This document shows, piece by piece, positions 15,593 through 23,614 of a stretch of 23,829 bases of DNA. A model generated the notes under the pieces. That model made no database searches and was not told the origin of the DNA. It saw only the letters and a program-made list of their open reading frames with translations. Position numbers and translations under genes: made by a program. The DNA is from an uncultured Clostridium sp. (GTDB lineage: Bacteria; Bacillota; Clostridia; Lachnospirales; Lachnospiraceae). The DNA lies in the NCBI GenBank assembly GCA_958349075.1, contig CATWBR010000009.1:1-23829 (forward strand). The letters are read 5' to 3'. Numbering within the stretch: the first letter of the stretch is position 1; each line of letters opens with the position of its first letter.

Positions 15593-16220
15593 AACCAACT
15601 CAGGAATCCAGGACGAAGTGACGACAAAAGTATTTGACGTATTTGCCCGCGGAATGCGCGACAAGGGGTGGAACGGCGTCGACGGCATGATCGCTTCCGG
15701 CATCCGGGGCGGTGACATCCTGGAAATCGGTCCCGGCCCTGGATATGTTGGGCTTGAGCTGGCCAAAAAGCTGTCCCCGCGGTCCCTTACCGGCTGCGAG
15801 ATCAGCCCGGCTATGATACGTCTTGCAGAGAAAAATGCCGCAGAGTACCGGATCGATGCCAGGTATGTCCGGGCCAATGCCATGGCGATGCCGTTTCCCG
15901 ACGAAAGCTTTGACGCCGTGATCTCCAACGGCTCCCTGCACGAGTGGGAAGATCCTGTGCGCATTTTTGATGAAATCTACCGTGTCCTCCGCCCAGGCGG
16001 CCGCTACTGTATCACCGATCTGCGCAGGGATGCCGCTCTGTGGAAAAAGGCTTTCATCTACCTCGGTACCAGTCCCAAAGAGATGCGGCCCGGTTTCGTA
16101 ACCTCCCTGAATGCCGCCTATACGGTTTCGGAACTTAAGGAACTGCTGGCCGGCTCCAAACTCAGCCCGGCCGATGTCCGGAAGGATTTTTTCGGGATCT
16201 GCATTTCAGGTTCCAGATAA
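15570..16220 (+). CDS. Class I SAM-dependent methyltransferase
   Basis: Rossmann-like methyltransferase of 216 aa, UbiE/Methyltransf_11 type. SAM-binding motif I is LEIGPGPGYVG (51-61), the acidic residue for the SAM ribose is E77 (GCEIS), the motif near 104-110 is NAMAMPF, motif IV-like FDAVISNGSLHEW is at 114-126, and VLRPGGRYCITD is at 139-150. It has no membrane segment. AGGAGG (15556-15561) lies inside padR and ATG overlaps the padR end. Control by PadR suggests methylation and inactivation of a small toxic compound, or a stress-linked modification, but the acceptor cannot be read from sequence. The C-terminal 60 residues are divergent and may form the substrate lid. Confidence 0.9.
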   Translation: MTKARVIETNSGIQDEVTTKVFDVFARGMRDKGWNGVDGMIASGIRGGDILEIGPGPGYVGLELAKKLSPRSLTGCEISPAMIRLAEKNAAEYRIDARYVRANAMAMPFPDESFDAVISNGSLHEWEDPVRIFDEIYRVLRPGGRYCITDLRRDAALWKKAFIYLGTSPKEMRPGFVTSLNAAYTVSELKELLAGSKLSPADVRKDFFGICISGSR

Positions 16221-16299
16221 AAAAGTGGAAAAACAGGATAAGGTATGGTAATATTTTCCTATCGCCGCTCGGCAAAGCGGATATGAAAGGGGAATGTCC

Positions 16300-16719
16300 A
16301 TGGTTTTTGAAAACCGGTTTTATACCACCAGGGAAATGTACAAAGAATATGTCCGGAAGGTGCTGTGCCGCAGGATCTATATTTTCGGCACCATATTTTC
16401 AGTGATAGCAGCGCTTACCTTGATCTCCTCCATACATGAGAGCCAGACTCTGGCCGCGGTGGAGGGCGTGTGTCTTTTCACTCTCCTCTCGGTCATAATA
16501 ATCACACCCGGAAAGGTATTAAAACAGCTTCTGGAAATCAACAGGCAGCTTCACAATGGGGAGAATCCCGAATGTGTCATTACGTTTGGGGAAAATATCA
16601 GCATGACGGAGGGAAAACAGACTCTGACAATTGAATATGCTCAAATCGTCAATATCTACAGGGGGCATGAAACCATCTTATCGGTTTCACGCCCCCTGCC
16701 GGCTCTGCATTCTGTATAA
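16300..16719 (+). CDS. Small two-TM protein resembling a shortened YcxB-like protein
   Basis: Protein of 139 aa. The N-terminus (FENRFYTTREMYKEYVRKV) is followed by two hydrophobic segments (about 28-45 and 52-72), then a short cytoplasmic part with ECVITFGENISMTEGKQTLTIEYAQIVNIYRG, which resembles the start of the YcxB-like C-terminal domain. In that family I would expect a further beta-rich 25-40 residues; here the frame ends early with RPLPALHSV. The last 20 codons are built from a large hairpin (16660-16697), so the C-terminus looks replaced or truncated. ATG at 16300 is chosen because AAGGGG (16287-16292) is 7 nt upstream; the ATG at 16294 is too close. It lies 79 bp after the methyltransferase gene and may share its transcript. 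Function unknown. Confidence 0.6.
   Translation: MVFENRFYTTREMYKEYVRKVLCRRIYIFGTIFSVIAALTLISSIHESQTLAAVEGVCLFTLLSVIIITPGKVLKQLLEINRQLHNGENPECVITFGENISMTEGKQTLTIEYAQIVNIYRGHETILSVSRPLPALHSV
16660..16697. terminator. Large hairpin between convergent genes, possibly bidirectional transcription stop
   Basis: AGGGGGCATGAAACC (16660-16674) and GGTTTCACGCCCCCT (16683-16697) form a 15-bp stem with one mismatch around an 8-nt loop. It lies in the last codons of the small membrane protein gene and 73 bp beyond the stop of the convergent isomerase gene. There is no U-run on either strand, so intrinsic termination is uncertain. It may be a palindromic element that entered the gene end. Confidence 0.45.
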
Positions 16720-16769
16720 TTGTCCGCCATGCACCCCTGTGTTACTACAGTATTACATACCACACAGCA

Positions 16770-17684
16770 CTAAATCACGAACTGCCTTATATATCTCTCG
16801 CTGAGAACCAGGCTCTTAATCACATCCTCATGTGTATCCTCGAAGCTCTTGTCCTCCACCTCGATACAGGTATATCCCTTATAACCGATATCATTCAGTG
16901 CGCTGACATATTTTGCCCAGTCCACGTCTCCCAGTCCCGGAAGCTTCGGAGACATATACTGAAGGGGATATGCCATTGTGCCGACGTCGTCCAGTTTATC
17001 CCTGTACAGTTTGATATCTTTATAATGCACATGGAAGATTTTATCCTTAAATTCATACATCGGTTTAATATAATCCATCATCTGCCATATAAAGTGGCTC
17101 GGATCGTAATTCAGGCCAAAGGAATCGCTTGGAATCATCTCAAACATGCGCCGCCATATCTTCGGCGTTGTCGCCAGGTTCTGTCCTCCCGGCCACTGTG
17201 CCTCATCGAACAGCATCGGGCAGTTCTCGATTGCCACCTTCACCTTGTGCTCCTCCGCAAAACGGATCAGCCCCGGCCAGATTTCACCGAACAGCTTCAG
17301 GTTTGCTTCGACACTTTTTTCCTGATCACGGCCGATGAAGGAAGTCACCATCCCGATTCCCAGTTTCTCGGATGCCAGGATAACCTTTTTCAGGTGCTCG
17401 ATATTGGCCTCCCTCTTCTCAAGGTCTGCGTCCATTGTGTTGGGATAGAAGGCCAGGGAAGAAATCTCCACGTTCTTTTCTCTACAGTAGTTGAGGATAT
17501 ACTCCGCTTTCGCATCATCCAGTTCATCCACATCAATATGGCTGACGCCTGCATAGCGGCGCTCCGCCTTACCGTTCGGCCAGCAGGCCACCTCCACGCA
17601 TTCGTATCCCAGCCCGCTTATCGTATCAATCATTTCCTCAAAAGACATCCAGTCCAGAATTGCACTCACAAGTCCCAGTTTCAT
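16770..17684 (-). CDS. Sugar phosphate isomerase/epimerase (xylose isomerase-like TIM barrel)
   Basis: Metal-dependent TIM-barrel enzyme of 304 aa (AP-endonuclease-2/xylose-isomerase-like family, which includes IolE, IolI and keto-sugar epimerases). Numbered from the chosen start, ligand candidates are E153 (VAIENCP), D194 and H197 (NYDPSHF), H220 (FHVHYKD) and E275 (TCIEVED), placed as in the family. The N-terminus KLGLVSAILDWMSFEEMI and the GLGDVDW segment are typical. ATG at 17684 is preferred, as GGGAGG (17692-17697) lies 7 nt upstream; ATG codons at 17687 and 17711 are alternatives. It is the last gene of the LacI-controlled operon and directly follows the Gfo/Idh/MocA dehydrogenase, a pairing common in inositol or keto-sugar catabolism. 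The precise sugar is not evident. Confidence 0.9.
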   Translation of the reverse strand: MKLGLVSAILDWMSFEEMIDTISGLGYECVEVACWPNGKAERRYAGVSHIDVDELDDAKAEYILNYCREKNVEISSLAFYPNTMDADLEKREANIEHLKKVILASEKLGIGMVTSFIGRDQEKSVEANLKLFGEIWPGLIRFAEEHKVKVAIENCPMLFDEAQWPGGQNLATTPKIWRRMFEMIPSDSFGLNYDPSHFIWQMMDYIKPMYEFKDKIFHVHYKDIKLYRDKLDDVGTMAYPLQYMSPKLPGLGDVDWAKYVSALNDIGYKGYTCIEVEDKSFEDTHEDVIKSLVLSERYIRQFVI

Positions 17685-17716
17685 CATTCTACCTCCCGTA
17701 TTGCATCTCACGTCTC

Positions 17717-18754
17717 TTACTGGTTTACTTTCACGCTCCTGCCCGTCTCAGAACTCTCCACGGCGGCAAAAACCGCTTTCATCGCCGCCAGCGCTTCCTC
17801 ACCGCTGATCTCGGGAGGCGTGTTGTTCACCAGGCATTCCATAAACAGATCGATAACTCCCGACTTTGTCTGGTTATCATTCGTCTGTATCTTATCAAGG
17901 TCATAGCAGATTTTTTCTCCGCCCTTCAATTCCACAACAATGGAATGGGCCGGATCACTGTAAATCTTCATGACTCCTCTGGTTCCGTAAAGAATCGTAG
18001 AGTTGTCCTCCGCTCCGTAGCAGGTCCAGCTTGCCGTCATCGTACCGATGCAGCCGCTCTCCATCTTGTAAATACAGATTGCATTGTCGTCCACGCCAAT
18101 CAGCCTGCCGGATGCATCTCTCTTATCGAGGGCGCCCAGGAAGCCAATTACCTCGGCCACTCTGGAACCGGTCAGGTACTGCACCAAATCCGTCTTGTGG
18201 ATTCCCAGGTCGGCCATAGCTCCCATTACCGCTTTTTCCTTGTCAAAGAACCATACGCTGCTTCCCGGATCAATGCTCCATGTCTCCGGTCCTCCATGGG
18301 CAAAATTGGTCTTAAAGGTAACAATGTCCCCAATCAGCCCTTCTTTTATCAGTTTCCGCGCCTCGGCATGGGCCTTTGCAAGTCTCTGGTTATGGCCCAC
18401 CATCAGAAAACGTCCCGTCTCCTTTGCCACGCGGACCATATCCTCACATTCCTTCAGGCTCATTGCCATCGGCTTTTCACAGAGTACGTGTTTTCCCGCC
18501 CTCAGGGCCTCGATTGTTATCCTGGCATGGGCATGGTTTGCGACGCAGACACTGACCGCATCTATCTCTTTATCGGCGAGAAGCTCTTCATAGGAATCGA
18601 ACACCTTTCCGCCGTACTGTGCGGCCAGTTTCTCAGCTCTCTCCCTGTTTAAGTCAAAATATCCTTCCAGCTTTGCATCTGCATTATCTGCATATTCCGG
18701 GATGTGCCTGACCTGAGAAATCTTTCCGCAACCGATAATACCGATTTTAAACAT
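17717..18754 (-). CDS. Gfo/Idh/MocA-family NAD(P)-dependent oxidoreductase
   Basis: Cytoplasmic dehydrogenase of 345 aa acting on a sugar, inositol or sugar acid. The N-terminal Rossmann fold has GIIGCGKISQ (5-14) and an acidic residue at the end of strand two (FDLNRER), which favours NAD. The family motif CEKP is at 92-95 with K94, and the catalytic ADLGIHKTD is at 181-189 with D182 and H186. The C-terminal alpha/beta substrate domain contains SWTCYGAEDNSTILYGTRGVM. An AAGGGGG ribosome site precedes the ATG. The dehydrogenase and the following isomerase/epimerase likely process the imported sugar by an oxidation and isomerisation sequence. The 84-bp gap after the permease gene contains a short GC-rich hairpin. 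Confidence 0.93.
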   Translation of the reverse strand: MFKIGIIGCGKISQVRHIPEYADNADAKLEGYFDLNRERAEKLAAQYGGKVFDSYEELLADKEIDAVSVCVANHAHARITIEALRAGKHVLCEKPMAMSLKECEDMVRVAKETGRFLMVGHNQRLAKAHAEARKLIKEGLIGDIVTFKTNFAHGGPETWSIDPGSSVWFFDKEKAVMGAMADLGIHKTDLVQYLTGSRVAEVIGFLGALDKRDASGRLIGVDDNAICIYKMESGCIGTMTASWTCYGAEDNSTILYGTRGVMKIYSDPAHSIVVELKGGEKICYDLDKIQTNDNQTKSGVIDLFMECLVNNTPPEISGEEALAAMKAVFAAVESSETGRSVKVNQ

Positions 18755-18838
18755 TACAATTCCCCCTTAAATTATGTTATGTATTCTGCGCATCTGTTAA
18801 TTAACCGTCTCCGCCGGCCGTATATCACGGCACGCCGG

Positions 18839-19816
18839 TTATTTATTCTTTTTCTTAGACTGTGCAAGCACGGCCACGATGATAACGATACCTCTTACAA
18901 GACCGTTTAAGAACGGCGGCACGTTTGCCATAATCAGGATCGTCTGGATAATCCGCAGCATCAGGACGCCCAAAAACGTTCCGATAATCTTTCCGCGTCC
19001 GCCTTCCATGGCAGTTCCGCCGATGGCAACCGCGGCAATGGCATCCATCTCATAACCGTCTCCGGCGCTGGCTGCCTGGATGGAAGTCAGACGGCTTGCC
19101 AGCAGGAAGGCCGCAAGGCCGTAAAGAATGCCTGCATAGCAGTAAATCATTGTTTTCACATTGCCGACCTTGATACCGGTCAGTCTGGCGGCCTGCTGGT
19201 TGGAACCAACGGCATAAACATAGCGGCCGAATTTCGTCTTGGCCATGATGAAGCCGGTCAGCAGTGTAATCAGGATAAAGATAATCATCAGATGCGGAAT
19301 TCCGAAAATCTTGCCGGAAGCAACATACCGGAACGCATCGTACATGCTCTTGTCAACGGTGAACGGTCCGCCCTGTCCAAGCTGCGTGATTATGGAACGG
19401 TACGCGGAAAAGGTTGCCAGAGTCACGATGAACGGTGCAATATTTCCCTTTGTAATGAACACGCCGTTGATCAGTCCCAGTAAAAGGCCGAACCCAAGGC
19501 AGAATAAGAGGCACAGCGTGATGCTGTGTGTCTTGTTTAAAAGGGAAACCCCAAGGCCCGATATCAGGGCTACGGAAGAACCGACGGAAAGGTCGATCAT
19601 GCCGGCCGAGATAACAAGGCTCATGCCCATTGCGCAGATTCCCACAATCGCGCCCTGTACAAACTGGTTGGTCAGGTTTGTGATTGAGAGGAAGGATGGA
19701 TTGATAATCACTGCGACAATCAGCAGTAATATAAAGCTCAGCCAGTGGCTGTAGTTTGTCGTGATATTGGACCAAATCTGTTTAAAATCTTTGTCTGAAG
19801 TCTTTGCTGTACTCAT
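18839..19816 (-). CDS. Sugar ABC transporter permease (RbsC-like)
   Basis: Integral membrane permease of 325 aa, BPD_transp_2 family, with 8-10 membrane segments. The family signature GMSLVISAGMIDLSVGSSVAL is near residues 63-83, GNIAPFIVTLATFSAYRSI follows near 124-142, the cytoplasmic loop AVGSNQQAARLTGI contacts the ATPase, and AIGGTAMEGGRGKIIGTFLGVL lies near the C-terminus. GGAGG lies 7 nt before ATG, inside the end of the ATPase gene, whose stop it overlaps by 4 bp. A single permease gene implies a homodimer in the membrane, as in the ribose system. It works with the upstream ATPase and the binding lipoprotein to import a monosaccharide-like substrate. Confidence 0.94.
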   Translation of the reverse strand: MSTAKTSDKDFKQIWSNITTNYSHWLSFILLLIVAVIINPSFLSITNLTNQFVQGAIVGICAMGMSLVISAGMIDLSVGSSVALISGLGVSLLNKTHSITLCLLFCLGFGLLLGLINGVFITKGNIAPFIVTLATFSAYRSIITQLGQGGPFTVDKSMYDAFRYVASGKIFGIPHLMIIFILITLLTGFIMAKTKFGRYVYAVGSNQQAARLTGIKVGNVKTMIYCYAGILYGLAAFLLASRLTSIQAASAGDGYEMDAIAAVAIGGTAMEGGRGKIIGTFLGVLMLRIIQTILIMANVPPFLNGLVRGIVIIVAVLAQSKKKNK

Positions 19817-21315
19817 GCCTGTACCTCCGTTTTCGTTCCTGTCGAAAGCGCCATTACGCCCGCCTCATTCAGTTCTTCTCTCTCGAGTATCCCGTTTATT
19901 TTCCCTTTATACATCACAATGCAGCGATCCGCAATCTGATAAATCTCCGGGAATTCCGTGCTGAATACCAGGATCCCCTTGCCCTGGGACGCAAGTTCCA
20001 GTATCAGCTTATAGATGGCGTATTTTGCGCCCACATCGATACCCTGGGTCGGGTTATCCATAATCATGACGTCTGCGTCCGTCTCCAGCCACCTGCCCAC
20101 GATGACCTTCTGCTGGTTGCCGCCCGAAAGGGATGTGATCGGATCTTTCTCACTTCCGACCTTAATTTCCATCTTGCTTCTGTTCTTCTCAAAGCGGTCG
20201 TTTTCTTCTTTATTGCTGATAACACGTTTTTTATGAAGCAGTGTAAAATATGCCATCGAGTTGTTGTCCCTGATGCTCAGGTCCGGGAGGATTCCTCTCT
20301 CCTTCCTGTTGCACGGAATCATTGCCACGCGGTGGCGCATTACATCCAGTATGCTCCTGGTGTTCAGTTGGCCGTTCCGTGTCGCAACCGTGCCGCCCTT
20401 CGACGGAGTGGCTCCGAACAATGCCGTGGCCAGCTCCCCGCTTCCGGCTCCCTGAAGGCCGGTAATCGCAATTACCTCACCTTTGTGGAGCTCAAAGTTA
20501 ATATCCTCGAATGTCTCCCCGGTCAGCCCGGTCACCGACAGCACGACTTCTTCCTCCATGCACGGCTCCTGCTGCTCTTTCAGGTTTGCGTTGACAAAGG
20601 TCTTTCCAATCAGAAGCTCGGTAGCCTGATGTTCATTGATATCCTTTATAAAACCGGTTTCAATAAATTTGCCGTCCCTGAGAACCGTGTAATTATCACA
20701 GATTGTAAAAATCTCCGGCATCTTATGGGAAATATAAATAAAACTTACTCCCTGCCCTTTAAGGCGTCTCATGATTGTAAACAGGTTCTCGATTTCCTGG
20801 TTGTTCAGGGCCGTCGTAGGCTCATCCATAATGATAAGTTCGGACTGGAACAGAAGAGCTTTGGCTATCTCGACCAACTGCTTTTTGGCCGTCTCCAGTT
20901 CCCCTACAAGGGCCATGGCATCGATCTTGACATTCATGCTGTCCAGCACTTCCTGCGCCCTTTTAATCTCCGTCTTCTTGTCTACCATTCCTGCTTTATT
21001 CGTAAGTTCTTCGCCCAGGAACATATTTTCATAAACCTTCAAATCATTACACAGGTTAAGTTCCTGATGAATGAACCGGATTTTCATTTCCATTGACTTC
21101 TGAGGAGTCATATTTGTAATTTCATTGCCGTCAATTATTATTTTCCCGGAGGTGGGAGGAAAATTGCCGGATAAAATATTCATTAATGTGGTTTTGCCTG
21201 CCCCGTTTTCTCCCAGCAGGCCATGGATTTCTCCGCTTCCTATCTGAAAATCCACATCCTGAAGCGCCAGGACGGGACCAAATTCCTTGCTGATTTTTTG
21301 CATTTCCAATTTCAT
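19813..21315 (-). CDS. Sugar ABC transporter ATP-binding protein (RbsA/MglA-like, two NBDs)
   Basis: Cytoplasmic double ATPase of 500 aa. NBD1 has Walker A GENGAGKT (35-42), Q-loop HQEL, a weak signature LETAKKQLVEI (140-150), Walker B IIMDEPT (161-167) and H197. NBD2 has a degenerate Walker A GLQGAGSGEL (286-295) lacking the lysine, a good signature LSGGNQQKV (396-404) and Walker B VMIMDNPTQGIDVGAK, in which the catalytic Glu is Asn421. Pairing NBD1 Walker motifs with the NBD2 signature leaves one complete ATP site, as expected for this family. ATG at 21315 has AGGAGG 8 nt upstream; a longer reading to 21438 would run through the intercistronic hairpins and lacks homology. It follows the binding-protein gene by 138 bp. 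Confidence 0.94.
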   Translation of the reverse strand: MKLEMQKISKEFGPVLALQDVDFQIGSGEIHGLLGENGAGKTTLMNILSGNFPPTSGKIIIDGNEITNMTPQKSMEMKIRFIHQELNLCNDLKVYENMFLGEELTNKAGMVDKKTEIKRAQEVLDSMNVKIDAMALVGELETAKKQLVEIAKALLFQSELIIMDEPTTALNNQEIENLFTIMRRLKGQGVSFIYISHKMPEIFTICDNYTVLRDGKFIETGFIKDINEHQATELLIGKTFVNANLKEQQEPCMEEEVVLSVTGLTGETFEDINFELHKGEVIAITGLQGAGSGELATALFGATPSKGGTVATRNGQLNTRSILDVMRHRVAMIPCNRKERGILPDLSIRDNNSMAYFTLLHKKRVISNKEENDRFEKNRSKMEIKVGSEKDPITSLSGGNQQKVIVGRWLETDADVMIMDNPTQGIDVGAKYAIYKLILELASQGKGILVFSTEFPEIYQIADRCIVMYKGKINGILEREELNEAGVMALSTGTKTEVQA

Positions 21316-21338
21316 AGGTGGAACCTCCTCTACAGGAA

Positions 21339-21367
21339 AAGCCGGCCGGTTAGTAACCGACCGGCTT
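21339..21367 (-). terminator. Intercistronic hairpin, probable partial terminator or RNA stabiliser
   Basis: AAGCCGGCCGGTTA (21339-21352) and TAACCGACCGGCTT (21354-21367) form a 14-bp stem with one mismatch. In the minus-strand RNA the stem is followed by TTTTCC. It lies between the binding-protein gene and the ATPase gene, where many sugar ABC operons reduce read-through so that binding protein exceeds transporter. Confidence 0.6.
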
Positions 21368-21394
21368 ATCACTCCTTGATGACGGTGAAAAGTC

Positions 21395-21452
21395 CGCAAA
21401 GCGTGCTTTTCATCGTTAATTACGGTATAACTGCGCAAAGCGCGCTTTCATC
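21395..21452. repeat. Pair of imperfect 19-20 bp direct repeats after the binding-protein gene
   Basis: CGCAAAGCGTGCTTTTCATC (21395-21414) and CGCAAAGCGCGCTTTCATC (21434-21452) repeat with a 39-bp period. The second contains the perfect palindrome AAAGCGCGCTTT (21437-21448), and the first can also pair with ACGGTGAAAAG (21382-21392). Together with the 21339-21367 hairpin they fill the 138-bp gap with structure. The second copy directly abuts the binding-protein stop codon. Confidence 0.65.
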
Positions 21453-21453
21453 A

Positions 21454-22560
21454 CTACTGTAAGCTGTAACGGATCTTGTATAAGTCAGATTCCATGTATT
21501 CTTTGTAGTTGCTCTTGTCGATCATCTCTGTCGGGATCAGGTAGCTGGCTTCAAGTGTCTTTCCTTCCAGTACGTTGAGTCCAAGGTCAACGGCATCACG
21601 TACCATGGATGGGGAGAATGTATAGGTCATGAAGTCGATTCCCTCAAGTCCGGAACCTTCATATAATTTCATGAAACCTTCTCCACCGGATACGCCGGAG
21701 ATAAGTTTGATGTTCAGTTTAGCCGGTCCGTTGTAGTTCTTTAATGCTTCAACAATGCCGAATACGATCTCGTCGTCATGTGTGAAGATAGCCTGTACGG
21801 ATTCGATTTCTTCCGCACTCTTTGTGTTTAAGAAATCTTCCATCTGCTCCATGGCTTTCTGCTGGCTCCAGTCTGTGGAGAATTCCTGGATCTTTTTGAA
21901 GTTCTTGTCTGCCGTCTTCCAGAAACCGTTGGAACGCTGCATTGGAACTGTAGAAGAGTCACCCTTGAATTCAAGCATTCCCACTTCGCCTGCTGCCAGT
22001 TCATCTTTGAAGTATTCGCTGAAATATTCGCCTGCGCCTTCGCCGATTGCATCGTTGTCGCCCATGATCCAGCTTGTCGGCTCAAAGCCTTCAATCAGAC
22101 GGTCATAGATGATTAACGGAACGCCCGCATCCTGTACCTGCTGTGCCGCGCTTCTGAGCTCGTCGCCTGTTACAGGCCAGAGAACCATAACATCCGGGTT
22201 AAGTCCTAAGATTGTCTCTACTGCATTGCTCTGCTCACCTGACTCTGCTGCTGTCATGAATTTGTAATCAAATCCATATTTCTCAGCCAGCAGTTTAACT
22301 TCTGCCTCGCAGTGCTGGATGGATTCTGCTGTAAATCCGTGGTCTGCCGCCGGTGTGACAACGCCCATCATCTTGCCCTTCAAATCTGTTACTTCGGCTG
22401 CTGCGCTTTCCGGAGCCGCTGTCTCCTCTGCCGCCTCTTTGGTCTCTGCCTGCGTCTCTGCTACTGAAGCTGCCGCTGTCTCTGCAGCTTTCTGGCCGGA
22501 ACACGCCGTAAGGGACATTGCCATTGCTGATGCGAGTACTACTGCCAAAACTTTTTTCAT
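21454..22560 (-). CDS. Sugar ABC transporter substrate-binding lipoprotein (RbsB-like, type 1 PBP)
   Basis: Exported lipoprotein of 368 aa. The signal peptide MKKVLAVVLASAMAMS ends in lipobox LTAC with lipidated C20, followed by an Ala/Glu-rich flexible linker (about 21-57) that tethers the protein to the membrane. The mature domain begins LKGKMMGVVTPAADHGFTAESIQHCEAE, the first strand-helix unit of type 1 periplasmic binding proteins. It continues with VETILGLNPDVMVLWPVTGDELRSAAQQVQDAGVPLIIYDR, a strongly conserved core stretch of the family. ATG at 22560 has AAGGAGG 7 nt upstream. It is encoded between the LacI regulator and the ATPase/permease genes and would deliver a monosaccharide or polyol to them. 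Structured repeats follow its stop codon. Confidence 0.94.
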   Translation of the reverse strand: MKKVLAVVLASAMAMSLTACSGQKAAETAAASVAETQAETKEAAEETAAPESAAAEVTDLKGKMMGVVTPAADHGFTAESIQHCEAEVKLLAEKYGFDYKFMTAAESGEQSNAVETILGLNPDVMVLWPVTGDELRSAAQQVQDAGVPLIIYDRLIEGFEPTSWIMGDNDAIGEGAGEYFSEYFKDELAAGEVGMLEFKGDSSTVPMQRSNGFWKTADKNFKKIQEFSTDWSQQKAMEQMEDFLNTKSAEEIESVQAIFTHDDEIVFGIVEALKNYNGPAKLNIKLISGVSGGEGFMKLYEGSGLEGIDFMTYTFSPSMVRDAVDLGLNVLEGKTLEASYLIPTEMIDKSNYKEYMESDLYKIRYSLQ

Positions 22561-22609
22561 GTTTCTTCCTCCTTGTTTTTGCTTTTTGGATACTTCTCCA
22601 TTTTTTATC

Positions 22610-23614
22610 CTAAGGCCCTGTTTGAGCCGTAGAATCACGAATTACCAGCTTATGCTCCAGGAAGATTTTCCCCTTTCCTTCCCCGGATTCTATCTGCTCG
22701 ATGAGCATATGGGCGCTGGTCTTGCCCAGTGGATAAAGCGGCTGTGAGACCGTTGTCAGCATCGGGTTCATCATCGTCGCATATTCGACATCGTCAAACC
22801 CTACCACCGAGAGTTCACCGGGAACGGTAAGTCCCAGTTCTTCGGCCGCTCTGATGGCGCCCATTGCCAATACATCAGAGATACAGAATATAGCCGTCGG
22901 CCTGTCGGGCAGTTTAAGAAGCCCCCGGGCTTCTGCAATACCGCTCTGGAAACTGTAATCGCGGTCTGCATATGCCATATATTCCTTTCGTACGGGAAGT
23001 CCCAGCTTTTCCATCTCCGCCTCATATCCCCTCCGGCGGTCTTCGCTGCTGACAAACTGGTTAACACTTCCTACAAAACCTATCTTTTCGTGGCCCAGGC
23101 TGCGGAGATATCTCACCACCTGTGCGGCCGCTGCAAAATTATCTATGGAAACGTGCGCGATATCCGCATCCTGGCAGAATTCACAGCACTGGACGATCGG
23201 GACCTTGTCCGCAATCTCCTTTACATCTTTGTCATCTTTATCTACGCACAGCATCACTGCGCCGTCGGCCTGGCCGTCGAACAGAAGCTCTATAAATTCC
23301 CGTTCACGCCCTTCGTCACCGTTGGTAATGCAGAGCATGGTACCGAACCGGTACCGCCTTGCCTCATCCTCAATTCCTGCCACAATTGATGAATAAAACG
23401 GGTTGCTGATGGTTGGCACAAGGATCAGCAGCATCCTGCTCTCTTTCCTTCTCAGCCTGCGTCCCCACACATTGGGCTGATAATTGAGCTTTGCAATGGC
23501 CAGATTGACCTTTTCATGCGCCGCAGGCGATACCGGGCCGTTCTTATTCAGCACCCTGCTGACCGTGGCGACCGATACTCCCGCTTCTCTTGCTACATCT
23601 GCTATTGTAATCAT
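22610..23614 (-). CDS. LacI-family transcriptional regulator
   Basis: Regulator of 334 aa. The N-terminal helix-turn-helix reads ITIADVAREAGVSVATVSRVLN (2-23), followed by the hinge region NYQPNVWGRRLRRKES (44-59), in which Gly replaces the usual Ala before RxL. The ligand-binding core (60-334) is type 1 PBP-like: LLILVPTISNPFYSSIVAGIEDEA, DGAVMLCVD, HVSIDNFAAAAQVVRYLRSLGHEKIGFVG, RRRGYEAEMEKLG, PTAIFCISDVLAMGAIRAAEELGLTVPGELSVVGFDDVEYA. ATG at 23614 is the standard LacI start; ATG at 23644 would add ten residues, and neither has an ideal ribosome site. It is first in the sugar operon, with a perfect palindromic operator in its leader, so autoregulation released by the imported sugar is likely. 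Confidence 0.93.
   Translation of the reverse strand: MITIADVAREAGVSVATVSRVLNKNGPVSPAAHEKVNLAIAKLNYQPNVWGRRLRRKESRMLLILVPTISNPFYSSIVAGIEDEARRYRFGTMLCITNGDEGREREFIELLFDGQADGAVMLCVDKDDKDVKEIADKVPIVQCCEFCQDADIAHVSIDNFAAAAQVVRYLRSLGHEKIGFVGSVNQFVSSEDRRRGYEAEMEKLGLPVRKEYMAYADRDYSFQSGIAEARGLLKLPDRPTAIFCISDVLAMGAIRAAEELGLTVPGELSVVGFDDVEYATMMNPMLTTVSQPLYPLGKTSAHMLIEQIESGEGKGKIFLEHKLVIRDSTAQTGP

Noticed and set aside
16262..16285. CCGCT/AGCGG hairpin between the methyltransferase and small membrane protein genes as a terminator
   Set aside because: The stem is only 5 bp and no U-run follows, so it does not support an operon end.
16830..18652. Long plus-strand frames opposite the isomerase and Gfo/Idh/MocA genes
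   Set aside because: Both opposite genes have full active-site motifs; the plus-strand frames are Cys/His-rich shadows without domains.
18812..18838. GC-rich GCCGT/ACGGC hairpin between permease and dehydrogenase genes as a terminator
   Set aside because: The 5-bp stem has bulges and no U-run in the direction of transcription. It may be a minor processing site at most.
19804..21096. A 430-aa plus-strand frame opposite the sugar ATPase
   Set aside because: Antisense to a gene with intact Walker and signature motifs; no own ribosome site and no family resemblance.
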